30,742 nucleotides of DNA from Vibrio tasmaniensis 1F-187 (GCF_000272405.2 NZ_AJZM02000210.1:1-30742), one strand, 5' to 3'. Shown: positions 15,517 to 25,131, numbered from the stretch's first letter. The notes: generated by a model from the letters alone, not told the origin. Program-made: numbers and translations.

Positions 15517-15906
15517 ATGTCAGAAGTGACACAACAACCTACGCATTATCGCTTGTTAAATGTTTTAAAGGCTATAGGCCCTTACTTAAGGGAGCCGCAA
15601 TCAGAAGAAGGCCACTATATTTTTGATTGCTTGTCTGTGTGTGTGAACGATAAAAAATCGCCAGAAGAACGTGAGTTTTGGGGCTGGTGGTTGGAGTTGG
15701 ATAAGTCGGAAGAAGGATTTTCGGCGAAGTACAACACGGGTAAATACAACATCGATGGTAACTGGGATCCTTTGCCATTACCTAAAAAGGCGATCGCTGA
15801 GGTCTCTCGAACTCAAGAAGCCTTTCACCAAAAGCTGGTTGATGAACTTCAAAAGAAATTTGAAATCGGCGTTCAGTTAGACGAAGAGTCTGTCGAATTC
15901 GTCTGA
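15517..15906 (+). CDS. crl: Sigma factor-binding protein Crl
   Basis: ATG 15517 is chosen because GGAG (15506-15509) sits seven bases upstream; an in-frame TTG at 15499 would place that site inside the gene. The 129-residue protein is near the 133 of E. coli Crl. It shows the conserved [15 protein letters not shown] start (here [14 protein letters not shown]), a CLSVCVN strand and the FWGWWLEL core that contacts RpoS. Crl favours assembly of the RpoS-RNA polymerase holoenzyme in stationary phase. It lies between frsA and proB, where E. coli has the same order with phoE inserted. Confidence 0.95.
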   Translation: MSEVTQQPTHYRLLNVLKAIGPYLREPQSEEGHYIFDCLSVCVNDKKSPEEREFWGWWLELDKSEEGFSAKYNTGKYNIDGNWDPLPLPKKAIAEVSRTQEAFHQKLVDELQKKFEIGVQLDEESVEFV

Positions 15907-15930
15907 TTTTAAAGGTTACTCTTCTATATA

Positions 15931-15965
15931 AAGCAAAAAGGTGCGATTTCGCACCTTTTCTGCTT
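15931..15965 (+). terminator. Intrinsic terminator of crl
   Basis: AAAAGGTGCG (15936-15945) and CGCACCTTTT (15950-15959) pair perfectly around ATTT. Outer AGCA/TGCT pairs extend it. The U-tract is short. Confidence 0.82.
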
Positions 15966-16027
15966 GTGAATTCCCCTTTTGATTGCTAAAACATCACCTC
16001 TTATTTGTTTTATCCATAAAAGACTTC

Positions 16028-17167
16028 ATGACAACAAATCATCAAAGCGGGACAACAACACAGCGTAAAACTGTCGTTGTTAAACTGGGTACCAGTGTCT
16101 TAACTGGTGGAACATTGGCATTAGACCGCGCTCATATGGTTGAGCTGGTTCGTCAATGTGCTGAATTAAAAAAACAAGGCCACTCTGTGGTTATGGTTTC
16201 GTCTGGCGCAATTGCAGCCGGACGTGAGCACCTTGGTTACCCCGCACTTCCCAACTCTATGGCAAGCAAACAATTGCTTGCGGCAGTTGGGCAAAGTCAG
16301 TTGATTCAAGTTTGGGAGTCTTTGTTTGCTATCTATGGCCTTAAGATTGGCCAGATGCTACTGACTCGTGCTGATCTCGATGATCGCGAGCGTTTTCTTA
16401 ATGCACGTGACACGATCAATGCGCTTGTTGAGCACGACATTATTCCGGTAGTAAACGAAAACGACGCAGTAGCCACCAACGAAATTAAAGTGGGCGACAA
16501 TGATAACTTGTCGGCCTTAGTGGGTATTTTGTGCGGTGCTGATAAGCTTTTGCTATTAACGGACCAAAAAGGCCTGTTTACGGCTGACCCTCGTAAAGAC
16601 CCAAATGCTGAGCTCATCAAAGAAGTAAAAACCATTGATGACACACTGCGTAAGATCGCAGGCGGCAGTGGTACTACGTTAGGTACTGGCGGCATGGCGA
16701 CAAAACTGCAGGCGGCTGATATTGCTCGTCGCGCTGGCATCGAAGTAATTATTGCTGCGGGCAGTGCTGAAAATGTGGTGTTTGACTCACTGAGTGACAA
16801 CCCACAAGGCACACGTTTCTTGCCTTTAGCGGAAGCGCTTGAAAACCGTAAACGCTGGATTCTAGCGGGCCCTGCTTCAGCTGGTGACATTGTGGTCGAC
16901 GACGGCGCAGTAAACGCAGTCAACACTAAAGGCAGCAGCTTGTTGGCGAAAGGGGTTGTTCGAGTTAAAGGCGAATTCTCTCGTGGTGAAGTCACCCAAG
17001 TCACAGACAGTAAAGGCAAAGTAATTGCGCGTGGTATCGCCAGTTATTCAAGCCAAGACCTAGCAAAAATTGCAGGCAAGCACAGTAAAGATATTGGCGA
17101 CATCCTTGGCTACGATTACGGGTCAGAAGTCATTCACCGTGACGACCTTGTTGTAATCCAAGAATAG
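16028..17167 (+). CDS. proB: Glutamate 5-kinase
   Basis: ATG 16028 gives 379 residues. The Met at 15983 would add a nonconserved 15-residue tail lying just after the crl terminator. It has an amino-acid kinase domain (KLGTSVL near 19-25, [30 protein letters not shown]) followed by a C-terminal PUA domain from about residue 287. ProB phosphorylates glutamate in the first step of proline synthesis and is normally feedback-inhibited by proline. proA follows after 66 bp, forming a proBA operon. The ribosome site is weak. Confidence 0.96.
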   Translation: MTTNHQSGTTTQRKTVVVKLGTSVLTGGTLALDRAHMVELVRQCAELKKQGHSVVMVSSGAIAAGREHLGYPALPNSMASKQLLAAVGQSQLIQVWESLFAIYGLKIGQMLLTRADLDDRERFLNARDTINALVEHDIIPVVNENDAVATNEIKVGDNDNLSALVGILCGADKLLLLTDQKGLFTADPRKDPNAELIKEVKTIDDTLRKIAGGSGTTLGTGGMATKLQAADIARRAGIEVIIAAGSAENVVFDSLSDNPQGTRFLPLAEALENRKRWILAGPASAGDIVVDDGAVNAVNTKGSSLLAKGVVRVKGEFSRGEVTQVTDSKGKVIARGIASYSSQDLAKIAGKHSKDIGDILGYDYGSEVIHRDDLVVIQE

Positions 17168-17233
17168 CTCGTGATGAGAAGGCGAATCACCTTTTTGCAT
17201 CCAAAGACAGACAGAATTTAGGGAGAGTTAAAC

Positions 17234-18484
17234 GTGGATTTAACTAACATGGGTATCGCAGCAAAAGACGCTGCTTTCCACCTAGCGACCGCATCTACGG
17301 CGCAAAAGAATAAAGCATTGGCGATTATCGCTGATGAGCTAGAAGCAAGCGCAACAACGATTTTAGAAGCAAACGCGAAAGATATCGAACTTGGCCGTGA
17401 AGCGGGTCTGACTGATGCACTGCTTGATCGTCTATTGCTGAACGAAGAACGCTTAACCGGTATCGCTAACGATGTACGTAACGTGATTAGCCTGAATGAT
17501 CCAGTCGGCAGCGAGATTGACAGTAAGGTACTTGAAAACGGTATGTCACTGTCTCGCCGTCGTGTACCACTTGGCGTGGTTGGTGTTATTTATGAAGCGC
17601 GTCCAAACGTAACCATCGATATTGCAGCACTGTGTCTCAAAACTGGTAACGCAAGCATCCTACGTAGCGGCAAAGAGACATTCTTCTCAAACATGGAGCT
17701 GGTTAAAGTAATCCAGTCTGCATTAGAGAAAGCGGAACTTCCTGCGGCTTCTGTGCAGTACATCGAGAAACCCGATCGTGAACTTGTCTCTCAACTGCTT
17801 AAACTGGATGACTACGTGGATATGATCATTCCTCGTGGTGGCGCTGGTCTGCACAAAATGTGTAAAGAAAACAGCACCATTCCAGTGATCATCGGTGGTT
17901 TCGGTATCAGCCATATCTTTGTTGATGAGAGCGCTGATCTTGAGAAGTCTGTTGATGTGGTTGAAAACTCGAAAGTTCAACGTCCATCTGCATGTAACTC
18001 ATTGGATACATTATTAGTGCATGAAGCGGTTGCTGAGGCTTTCCTTGCTAAGCTAACACAGCGTTTAGCAGGCAAAGTAACCTTGGTTGCTGACGCTAGT
18101 GCAAAATCATTGCTTACTAGTTTCGAAGACCAACGTGATGCAGTTGAAGGTGACTTTGACACTGAATGGTTAAGCTACACGCTAGGCGTAAAAGTAGTTG
18201 CGGATGTGGCAGAAGCGATTGACCACATGCGCGTACACAACGCGAGTCACTCAGATGCGATTATGACTAACAGTCTAGAGAGCTCAGAGCGCTTTATTAA
18301 TTCAGTCGGTTCAGCTGCAGTCTATGTGAATGCATCAACACGTTTTACAGATGGCGCACAGTTTGGTTTAGGCGCTGAAGTTGCTGTGTCTACTCAAAAG
18401 CTGCATGCTCGCGGCCCAATGGGCTTAGAAGAGCTGACAAGCTACAAGTGGGTAGGTAAAGCGAACTATTTAGTTCGCGGTTAA
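17234..18484 (+). CDS. proA: Glutamate-5-semialdehyde dehydrogenase (gamma-glutamyl phosphate reductase)
   Basis: The 416-residue protein matches E. coli ProA in length (417). It reduces gamma-glutamyl phosphate with NADPH to the semialdehyde, the second step of proline synthesis. The catalytic cysteine is C254 in [12 protein letters not shown], and family blocks [11 protein letters not shown] (120-130) and [10 protein letters not shown] are present. The GTG start at 17234 has GGGAG (17221-17225) eight bases upstream. It forms a labile complex with ProB in other bacteria, consistent with their adjacency. Confidence 0.97.
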   Translation: MDLTNMGIAAKDAAFHLATASTAQKNKALAIIADELEASATTILEANAKDIELGREAGLTDALLDRLLLNEERLTGIANDVRNVISLNDPVGSEIDSKVLENGMSLSRRRVPLGVVGVIYEARPNVTIDIAALCLKTGNASILRSGKETFFSNMELVKVIQSALEKAELPAASVQYIEKPDRELVSQLLKLDDYVDMIIPRGGAGLHKMCKENSTIPVIIGGFGISHIFVDESADLEKSVDVVENSKVQRPSACNSLDTLLVHEAVAEAFLAKLTQRLAGKVTLVADASAKSLLTSFEDQRDAVEGDFDTEWLSYTLGVKVVADVAEAIDHMRVHNASHSDAIMTNSLESSERFINSVGSAAVYVNASTRFTDGAQFGLGAEVAVSTQKLHARGPMGLEELTSYKWVGKANYLVRG

Positions 18485-18560
18485 CGCTGGTCGTTAATTT
18501 TACTCCTCAGCTCATTTTTGAAATGGCGCTCGAGTAGCAATAATCAATGAATTACCACAC

Positions 18561-18590
18561 AAAAGGGCCTTAATTGGCCCTTTTTCTTTC
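18561..18590 (+). terminator. Intrinsic terminator of proBA
   Basis: AAAAGGGCC (18561-18569) pairs with GGCCCTTTT (18576-18584) around TTAATT, with a T-rich tail. It separates proBA from nrdR. Confidence 0.9.
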
Positions 18591-18640
18591 CTAACGTTTG
18601 GCAATTCCGTTACACTGATATTCAATTATTTGGAGGTGAT

Positions 18641-19090
18641 ATGCATTGTCCTTTTTGTTCAGAGAACGACACTAAAGTAATCGATTCAAGACTGGTAGCC
18701 GATGGCCATCAGGTTCGTCGTCGCCGTCAATGCCTTGCATGTAGTGAACGTTTTACGACTTTCGAATCGGCAGAACTTGTGATGCCTAAAGTCATAAAGT
18801 CGAATGGAAACCGCGAACCATTTAATGAAGATAAAATGGTCGGTGGTGTGCAGCGCGCCCTAGAAAAACGCCCAGTGAGTGCTGATGCGATTGAACTTGC
18901 GATCAGCACGATTAAGTCACAACTCCGTGCGACTGGTGAGCGTGAAGTACCAAGCGAGATGATTGGTAACCTTGTGATGGGCCAATTGAAAGAATTGGAC
19001 AAAGTGGCGTACATTCGTTTTGCCTCTGTTTACCGCAGCTTTGAAGACATCCGAGAGTTTGGCGAAGAAATCGCTAAATTAGAGGATTAA
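18641..19090 (+). CDS. nrdR: Ribonucleotide reductase repressor NrdR
   Basis: The 149-residue protein has a zinc ribbon (C3, C6, C31, C34 with DSR between) and an ATP-cone domain from about 46 to 136. It represses ribonucleotide reductase operons according to ATP/dATP loading. A near-perfect ribosome site, GGAGGTGAT, precedes ATG 18641. ribD starts 10 bp after the stop, so nrdR leads the riboflavin operon as in E. coli. Confidence 0.98.
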   Translation: MHCPFCSENDTKVIDSRLVADGHQVRRRRQCLACSERFTTFESAELVMPKVIKSNGNREPFNEDKMVGGVQRALEKRPVSADAIELAISTIKSQLRATGEREVPSEMIGNLVMGQLKELDKVAYIRFASVYRSFEDIREFGEEIAKLED

Positions 19091-19100
19091 CTCCTCAATC

Positions 19101-20255
19101 ATGTCAAACTTTACTTCCCTAGATTTTCAAATGATGTCGCGTGCTATTCAGTTAGCCAAACGCGGCATTTACACTACTGCACCAAACCCGAATGTGGGTT
19201 GTGTCATCGTGCAAACCGATGGCCAGATCGTTGGCGAAGGTTTCCATGCCAAAGCTGGCGAAGCTCATGCCGAAGTACACGCTATGAGAATGGCGGGTGA
19301 TAAGGCAAAAGGTGCGATCGCTTATGTCACACTTGAACCTTGTTCTCATTACGGTAGAACGCCGCCTTGTGCTGAAGGTTTGATTAAGGCTCAAGTTTCA
19401 AAAGTGATTTGTGCCATGCAGGACCCAAACCCTAAAGTCGCAGGCCGTGGTATCAAGATGCTACGCGACGCAGGTATTGAGGTTGAAATCGGCTTGTTAG
19501 AGCAAGATGCTCTCGATTTAAATCCTGCATTTATTAAGCGTATGCAAACGGGCATGCCATTTGTTCAGTTAAAGATGGCCGCTAGCCTTGATGGACAAAC
19601 GGCATTGGAAAATGGTCAAAGCCAATGGATCACATCGCCAGAAGCGCGTCGTGATGTTCAGAACTTTCGAGCAAAATCAGGCGCGGTGCTATCAACCAGC
19701 CAAACGGTGATTGAAGACAACGCGTCGCTGAATGTTCGTTGGGCAGAGTTGCCAAGCAGTACCAAAACAAATTACGTTGAAGACGAGTTGCGTCAGCCAA
19801 TTCGTGTAATTCTTGATCGCCAAAATCAACTGTATCCTGAGCTCAAGTTATTCCAAACTCCAACATCGGTATTGAGAGTCGCTGAAGCGTCTGCTGATAT
19901 TGAAGTCGGAACCACAAAGGCAGGTCAGCTCGATTTGCACGATCTGATGCGTCAATTGCCAGCGAACCATATTGATCATATTTGGGTCGAAGCGGGCGCG
20001 ACATTGGCCAAGAGCTTGATTGAAGAACAGCTGGTGGATGAGCTAATCCTCTATTTAGCACCTAAACTTATGGGCAGTGACGGACGAGGTTTGATGGGCG
20101 CATTAGGGCTCACTTCAATGTCTGATGTGATTGACCTAGAAATTAAAGATGTTCGACAGGTTGGTGTGGATATTCGCATCGTGGCTAAACCTATTATTGC
20201 GAAATCAATTGTTACGAAACCTACTGTCGCGAAACCAATTGCGGCTAACCAATAG
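19101..20255 (+). CDS. ribD: Bifunctional diaminohydroxyphosphoribosylaminopyrimidine deaminase / uracil reductase
   Basis: The 384-residue enzyme makes two successive riboflavin-pathway steps. The N-terminal deaminase has HAE at 56-58 and zinc cysteines C81 and C90 in LEPCSHYGRTPPC. The C-terminal reductase starts near 150 (QLKMAASLDGQTA). The last 20 or so residues are an unusual low-complexity tail of degenerate AKP(I/T)(I/V) units made by a 15-bp tandem repeat, absent from E. coli RibD (367 residues) as I recall it. The stop codon falls inside a repeat unit that is one base short. Confidence 0.96.
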   Translation: MSNFTSLDFQMMSRAIQLAKRGIYTTAPNPNVGCVIVQTDGQIVGEGFHAKAGEAHAEVHAMRMAGDKAKGAIAYVTLEPCSHYGRTPPCAEGLIKAQVSKVICAMQDPNPKVAGRGIKMLRDAGIEVEIGLLEQDALDLNPAFIKRMQTGMPFVQLKMAASLDGQTALENGQSQWITSPEARRDVQNFRAKSGAVLSTSQTVIEDNASLNVRWAELPSSTKTNYVEDELRQPIRVILDRQNQLYPELKLFQTPTSVLRVAEASADIEVGTTKAGQLDLHDLMRQLPANHIDHIWVEAGATLAKSLIEEQLVDELILYLAPKLMGSDGRGLMGALGLTSMSDVIDLEIKDVRQVGVDIRIVAKPIIAKSIVTKPTVAKPIAANQ

Positions 20256-20302
20256 TCGCGAAATAAATCGTGACGAAACCAGTAGTAACAACACCAAAGT
20301 AG
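20184..20302 (+). repeat. Degenerate 15-bp tandem repeat across the ribD stop codon
   Basis: About eight units follow each other from 20184, each like GCGAAACCAATTGTT. Units 1-4 are in frame and encode AKPII, AKSIV, TKPTV and AKPIA. Unit 5 (20244-20257) is only 14 bases and brings a TAG into frame. Units 6-8 continue in the untranslated gap before ribE. Confidence 0.75.
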
Positions 20303-20354
20303 AAATAGTCACTCCAACTACATACGTGTCGTTGACAACAAAAAGAGTTTTAAA

Positions 20355-21011
20355 ATGTTTACAGGAATTGTAGAAGCCGTAGGTACATTGAGTGCAATCA
20401 CTCCCCGCGGAGAAGACATCACCGTAACGGTTAATGTTGGTAATCTTGATATGGCTGACGTCAAGTTAGGCGACAGTATCGCGACCAATGGTGTTTGTTT
20501 GACGGTTGTTGAGTATAACGACCATAGCTACAGTGCAGACCTTTCGCTTGAGACCCTGAAAAAAACGGGTTTTGTGGATTACCAAGCTGGCGATAAGGTC
20601 AACCTAGAGAAAGCAATGTTACCGACCACGCGTTTCGGTGGTCATATTGTATCGGGTCACGTTGATGGCGTGGGTGAGATTGTTGAGCGTAACCAAGTCG
20701 GTCGTGCGATTGAGTTCTGGGTAGAAATGCCTGCAGATATCTCAAAGTACGTGGCTCAAAAAGGTTCAGTCACCGTAGATGGCATTAGCCTAACGGTGAA
20801 TGATTTACGCAAGAATGCTTTTAAGCTGACGATCGTTCCTCACACCTCTTCAGAAACCACCATCGATCAATTCAATGTTGGTCGCAAAGTGAATCTAGAA
20901 GTCGATGTATTAGCGCGCTATATGGAGCGTCTACTTCAAGGCCAACAGCAAGAGTCTGAGCCTGAATCTCGATTGACGATGGAATTCTTACAGCAGAATG
21001 GTTTTGCTTAA
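20355..21011 (+). CDS. ribE: Riboflavin synthase (alpha subunit)
   Basis: The 218-residue protein begins MFTGIVEAVG, as the family does. It contains two lumazine-binding barrel repeats, the first with NGVCLTV and the second with GHIVSGHVDGVG followed by GISLTVND. It dismutates two 6,7-dimethyl-8-ribityllumazine molecules to riboflavin. The symbol follows the scheme with ribE for riboflavin synthase and ribH for lumazine synthase. E. coli K-12 calls it ribC and places it elsewhere. It sits between ribD and ribBX, 99 bp after ribD. Confidence 0.96.
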   Translation: MFTGIVEAVGTLSAITPRGEDITVTVNVGNLDMADVKLGDSIATNGVCLTVVEYNDHSYSADLSLETLKKTGFVDYQAGDKVNLEKAMLPTTRFGGHIVSGHVDGVGEIVERNQVGRAIEFWVEMPADISKYVAQKGSVTVDGISLTVNDLRKNAFKLTIVPHTSSETTIDQFNVGRKVNLEVDVLARYMERLLQGQQQESEPESRLTMEFLQQNGFA

Positions 21012-21120
21012 CTGTTTGTACAAAGCTTGCTAAAGAGTACTTTGTAAAAGCGCAGCAATATCATCAGGTTTAAATAGTGTCGGTTCTAGGAAGCAGAACC
21101 ATTTCAAAGGATATAGAACA

Positions 21121-22230
21121 ATGCCAATTAGTACTCCTCAAGAAATTATTGAAGACATTCGCCTAGGGAAAATGGTTATCCTGATGGATGATGAAGATCG
21201 CGAAAATGAAGGCGATCTGATCATGGCAGCTGAACATGTTACGCCAGAAGCGATTAACTTCATGGCGATGTATGGCCGTGGCTTAATTTGCTTAACGTTG
21301 ACCAAAGAGCGTTCAAATCGCATGGGTCTAGCGCCTATGGTTCAAGACAACAACGCTCAATACACGACGAACTTTACGGTTTCAATTGAAGCGGCAGAGG
21401 GCGTAACAACCGGTATTTCTGCATCAGACCGCGCTGTTACCGTTCAAGCTGCTGTGGCAAAAGACGCAAAAGCGGCTGACTTAGTTCAACCTGGCCATAT
21501 CTTCCCTCTGACTGCTCAAGAAGGTGGTGTTCTAACGCGCGCAGGCCATACTGAAGCAGGTTGTGACTTAGCTCGGTTAGCAGGCTGTGAGCCTGCGTCT
21601 GTTATCGTTGAGATCCTAAATGACGACGGCACCATGGCACGTCGTCCTGATCTTGAAGTCTTCGCTGAAAAACACGATATCAAATTAGGCACCATTGCTG
21701 ACTTGATTGAATACCGCAACAACACAGAAACGACGATTGAACGTGTAGCACAATGCCATTTGCCAACAGAGTTTGGTGACTTTGAGCTTGTGACTTACCG
21801 TGACACGATCGATAACCAGATCCACTATGCAATGCAAAAAGGCAGCTTAACCGAAGGTGCTCCTTTGGTGCGTGTTCACCTGCATGACACGTTCACTGAC
21901 CTGCTTCATTCAGACCGTGGTACAGAGCGTAGCTGGTCGCTAGATAAAGCGATGAAGCGTATTGGCGATGAAGGCGGTGTGCTGGTTATTCTGGGCAACG
22001 AAGAGTCTTCTGATTCTTTGATTCACAAAGTGAAGACATTCGAAGCGCAAGATAAGAACGAGCAGCCAACCATGGCTAAGAAACAGGGTACTTCTCGTCG
22101 TGTTGGTGTGGGTTCTCAGATTCTACAAGACCTCGGTGTTCATGATATGCGTTTGTTGTCTTCAAGCACTAAGCGTTACCACGCATTGGGTGGTTTTGGC
22201 CTTAACGTTGTTGAATACGTTTGCGAGTAA
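21121..22230 (+). CDS. ribBX: RibBX: DHBP synthase fused to a degenerate GTP cyclohydrolase II domain
   Basis: The 369-residue protein has two domains. Residues 1-200 are 3,4-dihydroxy-2-butanone-4-phosphate synthase with DEDRENEGD (24-32), TGISASDRA (97-105) and GHTEAGCDL (142-150), all intact. Residues 205-369 align with GTP cyclohydrolase II but have lost its chemistry. The three zinc cysteines read as D256, G267 and E269 by my alignment, and the RQEGRGIGL block reads [10 protein letters not shown] (291-300). This is the RibBX pattern described in proteobacteria, where only RibB activity remains. A genuine RibA must lie elsewhere. There is no FMN riboswitch core upstream. Confidence 0.9.
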   Translation: MPISTPQEIIEDIRLGKMVILMDDEDRENEGDLIMAAEHVTPEAINFMAMYGRGLICLTLTKERSNRMGLAPMVQDNNAQYTTNFTVSIEAAEGVTTGISASDRAVTVQAAVAKDAKAADLVQPGHIFPLTAQEGGVLTRAGHTEAGCDLARLAGCEPASVIVEILNDDGTMARRPDLEVFAEKHDIKLGTIADLIEYRNNTETTIERVAQCHLPTEFGDFELVTYRDTIDNQIHYAMQKGSLTEGAPLVRVHLHDTFTDLLHSDRGTERSWSLDKAMKRIGDEGGVLVILGNEESSDSLIHKVKTFEAQDKNEQPTMAKKQGTSRRVGVGSQILQDLGVHDMRLLSSSTKRYHALGGFGLNVVEYVCE

Positions 22231-22308
22231 GATGACGTCTGTCCGTTTATAGCGACATAATTTACCGATGATTTCAGTGGCTCTTTTAGAGGTTAATTTC
22301 GATAAAAG

Positions 22309-22389
22309 AGCAAAGTAGCCAAGCCCGATTCAAAACGTGTCGAATACACAAGTTTGGCTACTTGCTGCTCCAATATGGTTGGCAGCAGC
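22309..22389 (+). repeat. Two overlapping hairpins in the ribBX-ribH gap
   Basis: The left hairpin pairs 22309-22322 with TTGGCTACTTGCT (22354-22366), with one bulged A, and encloses a small GTGT/ACAC stem (22337-22349). The right hairpin pairs GCTGCTCCAA (22364-22373) with TTGGCAGCAGC (22379-22389), with one bulge. They share bases 22364-22366, so the full stems exclude each other. No T-tract follows. Confidence 0.55.
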
Positions 22390-22460
22390 GCTGCGTTATC
22401 ATCTTTACATCTCCGGTGTCTGTTCTTCTAAATTAGCATTAGATATTGCTCACAGTTTTG

Positions 22461-22469
22461 TGCTAGAAT
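22461..22469 (+). promoter_or_regulatory. Extended -10 promoter element upstream of ribH
   Basis: TGCTAGAAT has the TGn extension and a good -10 hexamer, 42 bp before the ribH ATG. The -35 is poor, as is allowed with extended -10 sites. It would let ribH-nusB be transcribed apart from ribBX. Confidence 0.45.
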
Positions 22470-22510
22470 CCGGCGATTCTCACTTGATGAAAATAGTTAA
22501 AGGAAGGCTT

Positions 22511-22981
22511 ATGAAAGTGATCGAGGGTGGCTTCCCAGCGCCAAATGCAAAAATTGCTATCGTTATTGCTCGTTTCAACAGTTTTATTAACGAAAGTTTA
22601 CTTTCTGGTGCAATCGATACTTTAAAGCGTCATGGACAAGTAAGCGAAGACAACATCACTGTTGTTCGTTGCCCTGGTGCAGTAGAACTTCCACTTGTAG
22701 CGCAACGCGTTGCAAAAACAGGTAAGTTCGATGCGATTGTATCTCTTGGTACAGTAATCCGTGGCGGTACACCTCACTTTGACTATGTTTGTAGTGAATG
22801 TAATAAAGGTTTGGCACAAGTGTCTCTGGAATTTTCTCTTCCAGTAGCGTTTGGTGTTCTTACTGTTGATACGATCGATCAAGCTATTGAACGCGCAGGA
22901 ACCAAGGCTGGTAATAAGGGTGCAGAAGCCGCACTTAGCGCACTTGAGATGATCAACGTTCTTTCTGAAATCGATTCCTAA
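22511..22981 (+). CDS. ribH: 6,7-dimethyl-8-ribityllumazine synthase
   Basis: ATG 22511, preceded by AAAGGAAGG, gives 156 residues starting [17 protein letters not shown], like E. coli lumazine synthase. In-frame extension to 22337 passes through hairpins and is rejected. Motifs are [15 protein letters not shown], the catalytic histidine in [12 protein letters not shown], and GVLTVDT. It condenses the RibD-pathway pyrimidine with the RibB butanone phosphate. The stop overlaps the nusB start by one base. Confidence 0.97.
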   Translation: MKVIEGGFPAPNAKIAIVIARFNSFINESLLSGAIDTLKRHGQVSEDNITVVRCPGAVELPLVAQRVAKTGKFDAIVSLGTVIRGGTPHFDYVCSECNKGLAQVSLEFSLPVAFGVLTVDTIDQAIERAGTKAGNKGAEAALSALEMINVLSEIDS

Positions 22982-23448
22982 TGGGGGCCAGTGTGAAACC
23001 AGCCGCACGTCGTAACGCACGTCAATTTGCTCTACAAGCAATTTATTCTTGGCAAATTACTAAAGAAAATATTGCTACCGTTGAAGAACAGTTCTTATCT
23101 GGTGGTAAGTATGATGAAGAAGAGCATCATGCTGCAGAACCTGCACTTGCTATGCCAGAAACAGACGTTGCATACTTCCGCGACCTGCTAACTGGTGTTG
23201 CTCTTAGCCACATGGAACTTGATAGCAAGCTTCGTCCATTCGTATCTCGCCCTATGCAAGATCTGGATCTGATGGAACTAGCGCTTCTACGTTTAGCTAT
23301 GTACGAGATGACTCGTCGCGAAGATGTACCATACAAAGTGGTTATCAACGAAGCTATCGAGCTTGCGAAAGTATTCGCAGCAGAAGACAGCCATAAGTTT
23401 GTTAACGGTGTGCTTGATAAAGCTGCACCGCACGTTCGTAAGAAATAA
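22981..23448 (+). CDS. nusB: Transcription antitermination factor NusB
   Basis: The 155-residue all-helical RNA-binding protein works with NusE/S10 at boxA in rRNA antitermination. The start is either ATG 22981, coupled to the ribH stop, or GTG 22993, which gives [11 protein letters not shown] exactly like the E. coli start. A G-run (22984-22987) could serve either poorly or well respectively. The conserved C-terminal block [14 protein letters not shown]...[15 protein letters not shown] is complete. An intrinsic terminator follows before thiL. Confidence 0.96.
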   Translation: MGASVKPAARRNARQFALQAIYSWQITKENIATVEEQFLSGGKYDEEEHHAAEPALAMPETDVAYFRDLLTGVALSHMELDSKLRPFVSRPMQDLDLMELALLRLAMYEMTRREDVPYKVVINEAIELAKVFAAEDSHKFVNGVLDKAAPHVRKK

Positions 23449-23468
23449 GACGTTCGTATATTGAATCT

Positions 23469-23498
23469 AAAGGTCAGCTTTTATGCTGGCCTTTTTTG
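23469..23498 (+). terminator. Intrinsic terminator of nusB
   Basis: AAAGGTCAGC (23469-23478) pairs with GCTGGCCTTT (23485-23494), with one G-T pair, followed by a run of T. Confidence 0.85.
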
Positions 23499-23563
23499 TA
23501 ACTAAATTTCTGTAATATTAATAATTACGGTGATTTGTATGAAGACTAAAGATAGGGCATGTG

Positions 23564-24538
23564 ATGTCTGGCGAATTTAACCTGATTGAAAAATATTTTG
23601 TAAATCGACAACCACAACGTAAAGACGTACATCTGGCTGCTGGCGATGACTGTGCTTTGGTCAAAGCGCCGGGCAATGTTGAGATAGCGATTAGCACGGA
23701 TACTTTAGTCGCGGGCACGCACTTTTTAGCAGAGGCAAACCCAGCTTGGGTGGCACATAAGGCTTTGGCTTCGAACATTAGCGATCTTGCGGCGATGGGT
23801 GCGACGCCTGCCTGGGTTTCATTTGCGTTAACCATGCCAGAAGTCGATGAAGAATGGCTTGCTCCCTTCTGTGATTCCTTCTTCAAACTTGCAGACTATT
23901 TTGGTATTCAACTTATTGGTGGTGATACGACCAAAGGGCCGCTGAGTTTAACGCTGACTGTACAGGGCTTTGTGCCAGAAGGCCGAGCACTACGCAGAGA
24001 TGGTGCGAAAGTGGGGGACTGGATTTACGTAACGGGTAACTTAGGTGACAGCAAAGCTGGGCTAGAGGTGATATTAGACCCAGAACAGAACAAAGCTAAG
24101 CCTTATGCACTTGAGCTAGAAGAGAGGCACTACTTGAGCTCTCCAAGAGTATTGGCGGGTCAAGCTCTCGTGAACCTAGCTTCATCGGCTATTGATATCT
24201 CTGATGGCGTTATTGCCGATTTAAAACACATCCTTAAGCGTTCTCAGGTCGGCGCAAGCATTGATGTGAGTGCGTTACCAATCTCCGCTGAATTACTTCA
24301 ATTCTCTTCTGATACCGGTTCTGCACAGCAGTATGCATTGACCAGTGGTGAAGAGTACGAACTCTGCTTTACCGTGCCGGAAGAGAATAAAGGTTCATTG
24401 GAAAGTGCTTTGTCGCACACAGGTACAAAAGTCACCTGCATTGGCCAGATAAGACCTGTAGAATATTTTGAATTACACAATAATGGTGAACCACTAAGCT
24501 GGAACTTAACTGGTTACGATCACTTTAAGGTTAATTGA
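23564..24538 (+). CDS. thiL: Thiamine-monophosphate kinase
   Basis: ATG 23564 is preferred over the adjacent GTG 23561, because AGGG (23554-23557) then sits six bases upstream. The 324-residue protein starts MSGEFNLIEKYF, much as in E. coli. Metal/ATP motifs GDDCAL (27-32) and STDTLVAGTHF (44-54), the core LASNISDLAAMGA and the late SAIDISDGVIAD block are intact. It phosphorylates thiamine monophosphate to the active cofactor. The stop overlaps pgpA by one base (TGATG). Confidence 0.97.
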   Translation: MSGEFNLIEKYFVNRQPQRKDVHLAAGDDCALVKAPGNVEIAISTDTLVAGTHFLAEANPAWVAHKALASNISDLAAMGATPAWVSFALTMPEVDEEWLAPFCDSFFKLADYFGIQLIGGDTTKGPLSLTLTVQGFVPEGRALRRDGAKVGDWIYVTGNLGDSKAGLEVILDPEQNKAKPYALELEERHYLSSPRVLAGQALVNLASSAIDISDGVIADLKHILKRSQVGASIDVSALPISAELLQFSSDTGSAQQYALTSGEEYELCFTVPEENKGSLESALSHTGTKVTCIGQIRPVEYFELHNNGEPLSWNLTGYDHFKVN

Positions 24539-25044
24539 TGACAAATCCACTTTCTCTTATTTCTCTTAAAAATCCTTGGCACTTATTGGCTACGGGTTTT
24601 GGCAGTGGCTTATCGCCGATTATTCCAGGCACAATGGGCACGCTTGCGTCGATTCCATTTTATCTATTGCTGGTTCAGTTACCGTTTCCTGCTTATGTCG
24701 CAGTAGTGGTTGTTAGTTGTATTATCGGTATCAAGATCTGCCAGGTGACATCTGATGATATGGGTGTACACGACCATGGCTCTATCGTATGGGATGAGTT
24801 TGCGGGCTTTTGGATCACCATGGGTCTAGTGCCTTTATTGAATATCCCTACGGATGACTGGAAATGGTTATTCACTGGTTTTGTCCTATTTCGCTTTTTC
24901 GATATGGTGAAGCCTTGGCCTATTGGCTGGCTAGATAAACGAGTACACGGCGGCTTAGGTATCATGATTGATGATATTGTGGCAGGAATTATGGCGGCTG
25001 TTGCCTTGTACGCAGTGGCACATTTCGCGGGCTGGTTAGTTTAA
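24538..25044 (+). CDS. pgpA: Phosphatidylglycerophosphatase A
   Basis: ATG 24538 overlaps the thiL stop; the in-frame TTG three bases before is unnecessary. The 168-residue inner-membrane phosphatase has about four hydrophobic segments. It has the motifs FGSGLSPIIPGTMGTLAS (21-38) and D79/H80 with WDEFAGFW (85-92), whose acidic residues bind Mg. It makes phosphatidylglycerol from its phosphate. The coupling to thiL is as in E. coli. Confidence 0.95.
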   Translation: MTNPLSLISLKNPWHLLATGFGSGLSPIIPGTMGTLASIPFYLLLVQLPFPAYVAVVVVSCIIGIKICQVTSDDMGVHDHGSIVWDEFAGFWITMGLVPLLNIPTDDWKWLFTGFVLFRFFDMVKPWPIGWLDKRVHGGLGIMIDDIVAGIMAAVALYAVAHFAGWLV

Positions 25045-25100
25045 GTTAGCTAAAGGATTAAGACTTAGTTGCAAGCACATTAAGCTAAGTCTCGGATACT

Positions 25101-25131
25101 AAAAAGGTTGACCCTAGGGCCAACCTTTTTT
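25101..25131. terminator. Bidirectional intrinsic terminator between pgpA and dxs
   Basis: AAAAAGGTTG (25101-25110) pairs with CAACCTTTTT (25121-25130), with an inner CCCTAGGG palindrome. A- and T-tracts flank it, fitting the convergent genes. Confidence 0.88.

Noticed and set aside
16333..17019. 228-codon minus-strand frame inside proB
   Set aside because: It is a mirror of proB codon periodicity, with low-complexity Ser/Pro-rich translation and no domain.
21012..21120. Possible FMN (RFN) riboswitch before ribBX
   Set aside because: No RFN core strings are present. Only short hairpins such as GGTTCT/AGAACC at 21082-21100 are seen.
22337..22510. 58-residue hydrophobic N-terminal extension of ribH, signal-peptide-like
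   Set aside because: Lumazine synthase is cytosolic. ATG 22511 has a strong ribosome site and matches the family start, and the extension covers hairpins and the likely promoter.
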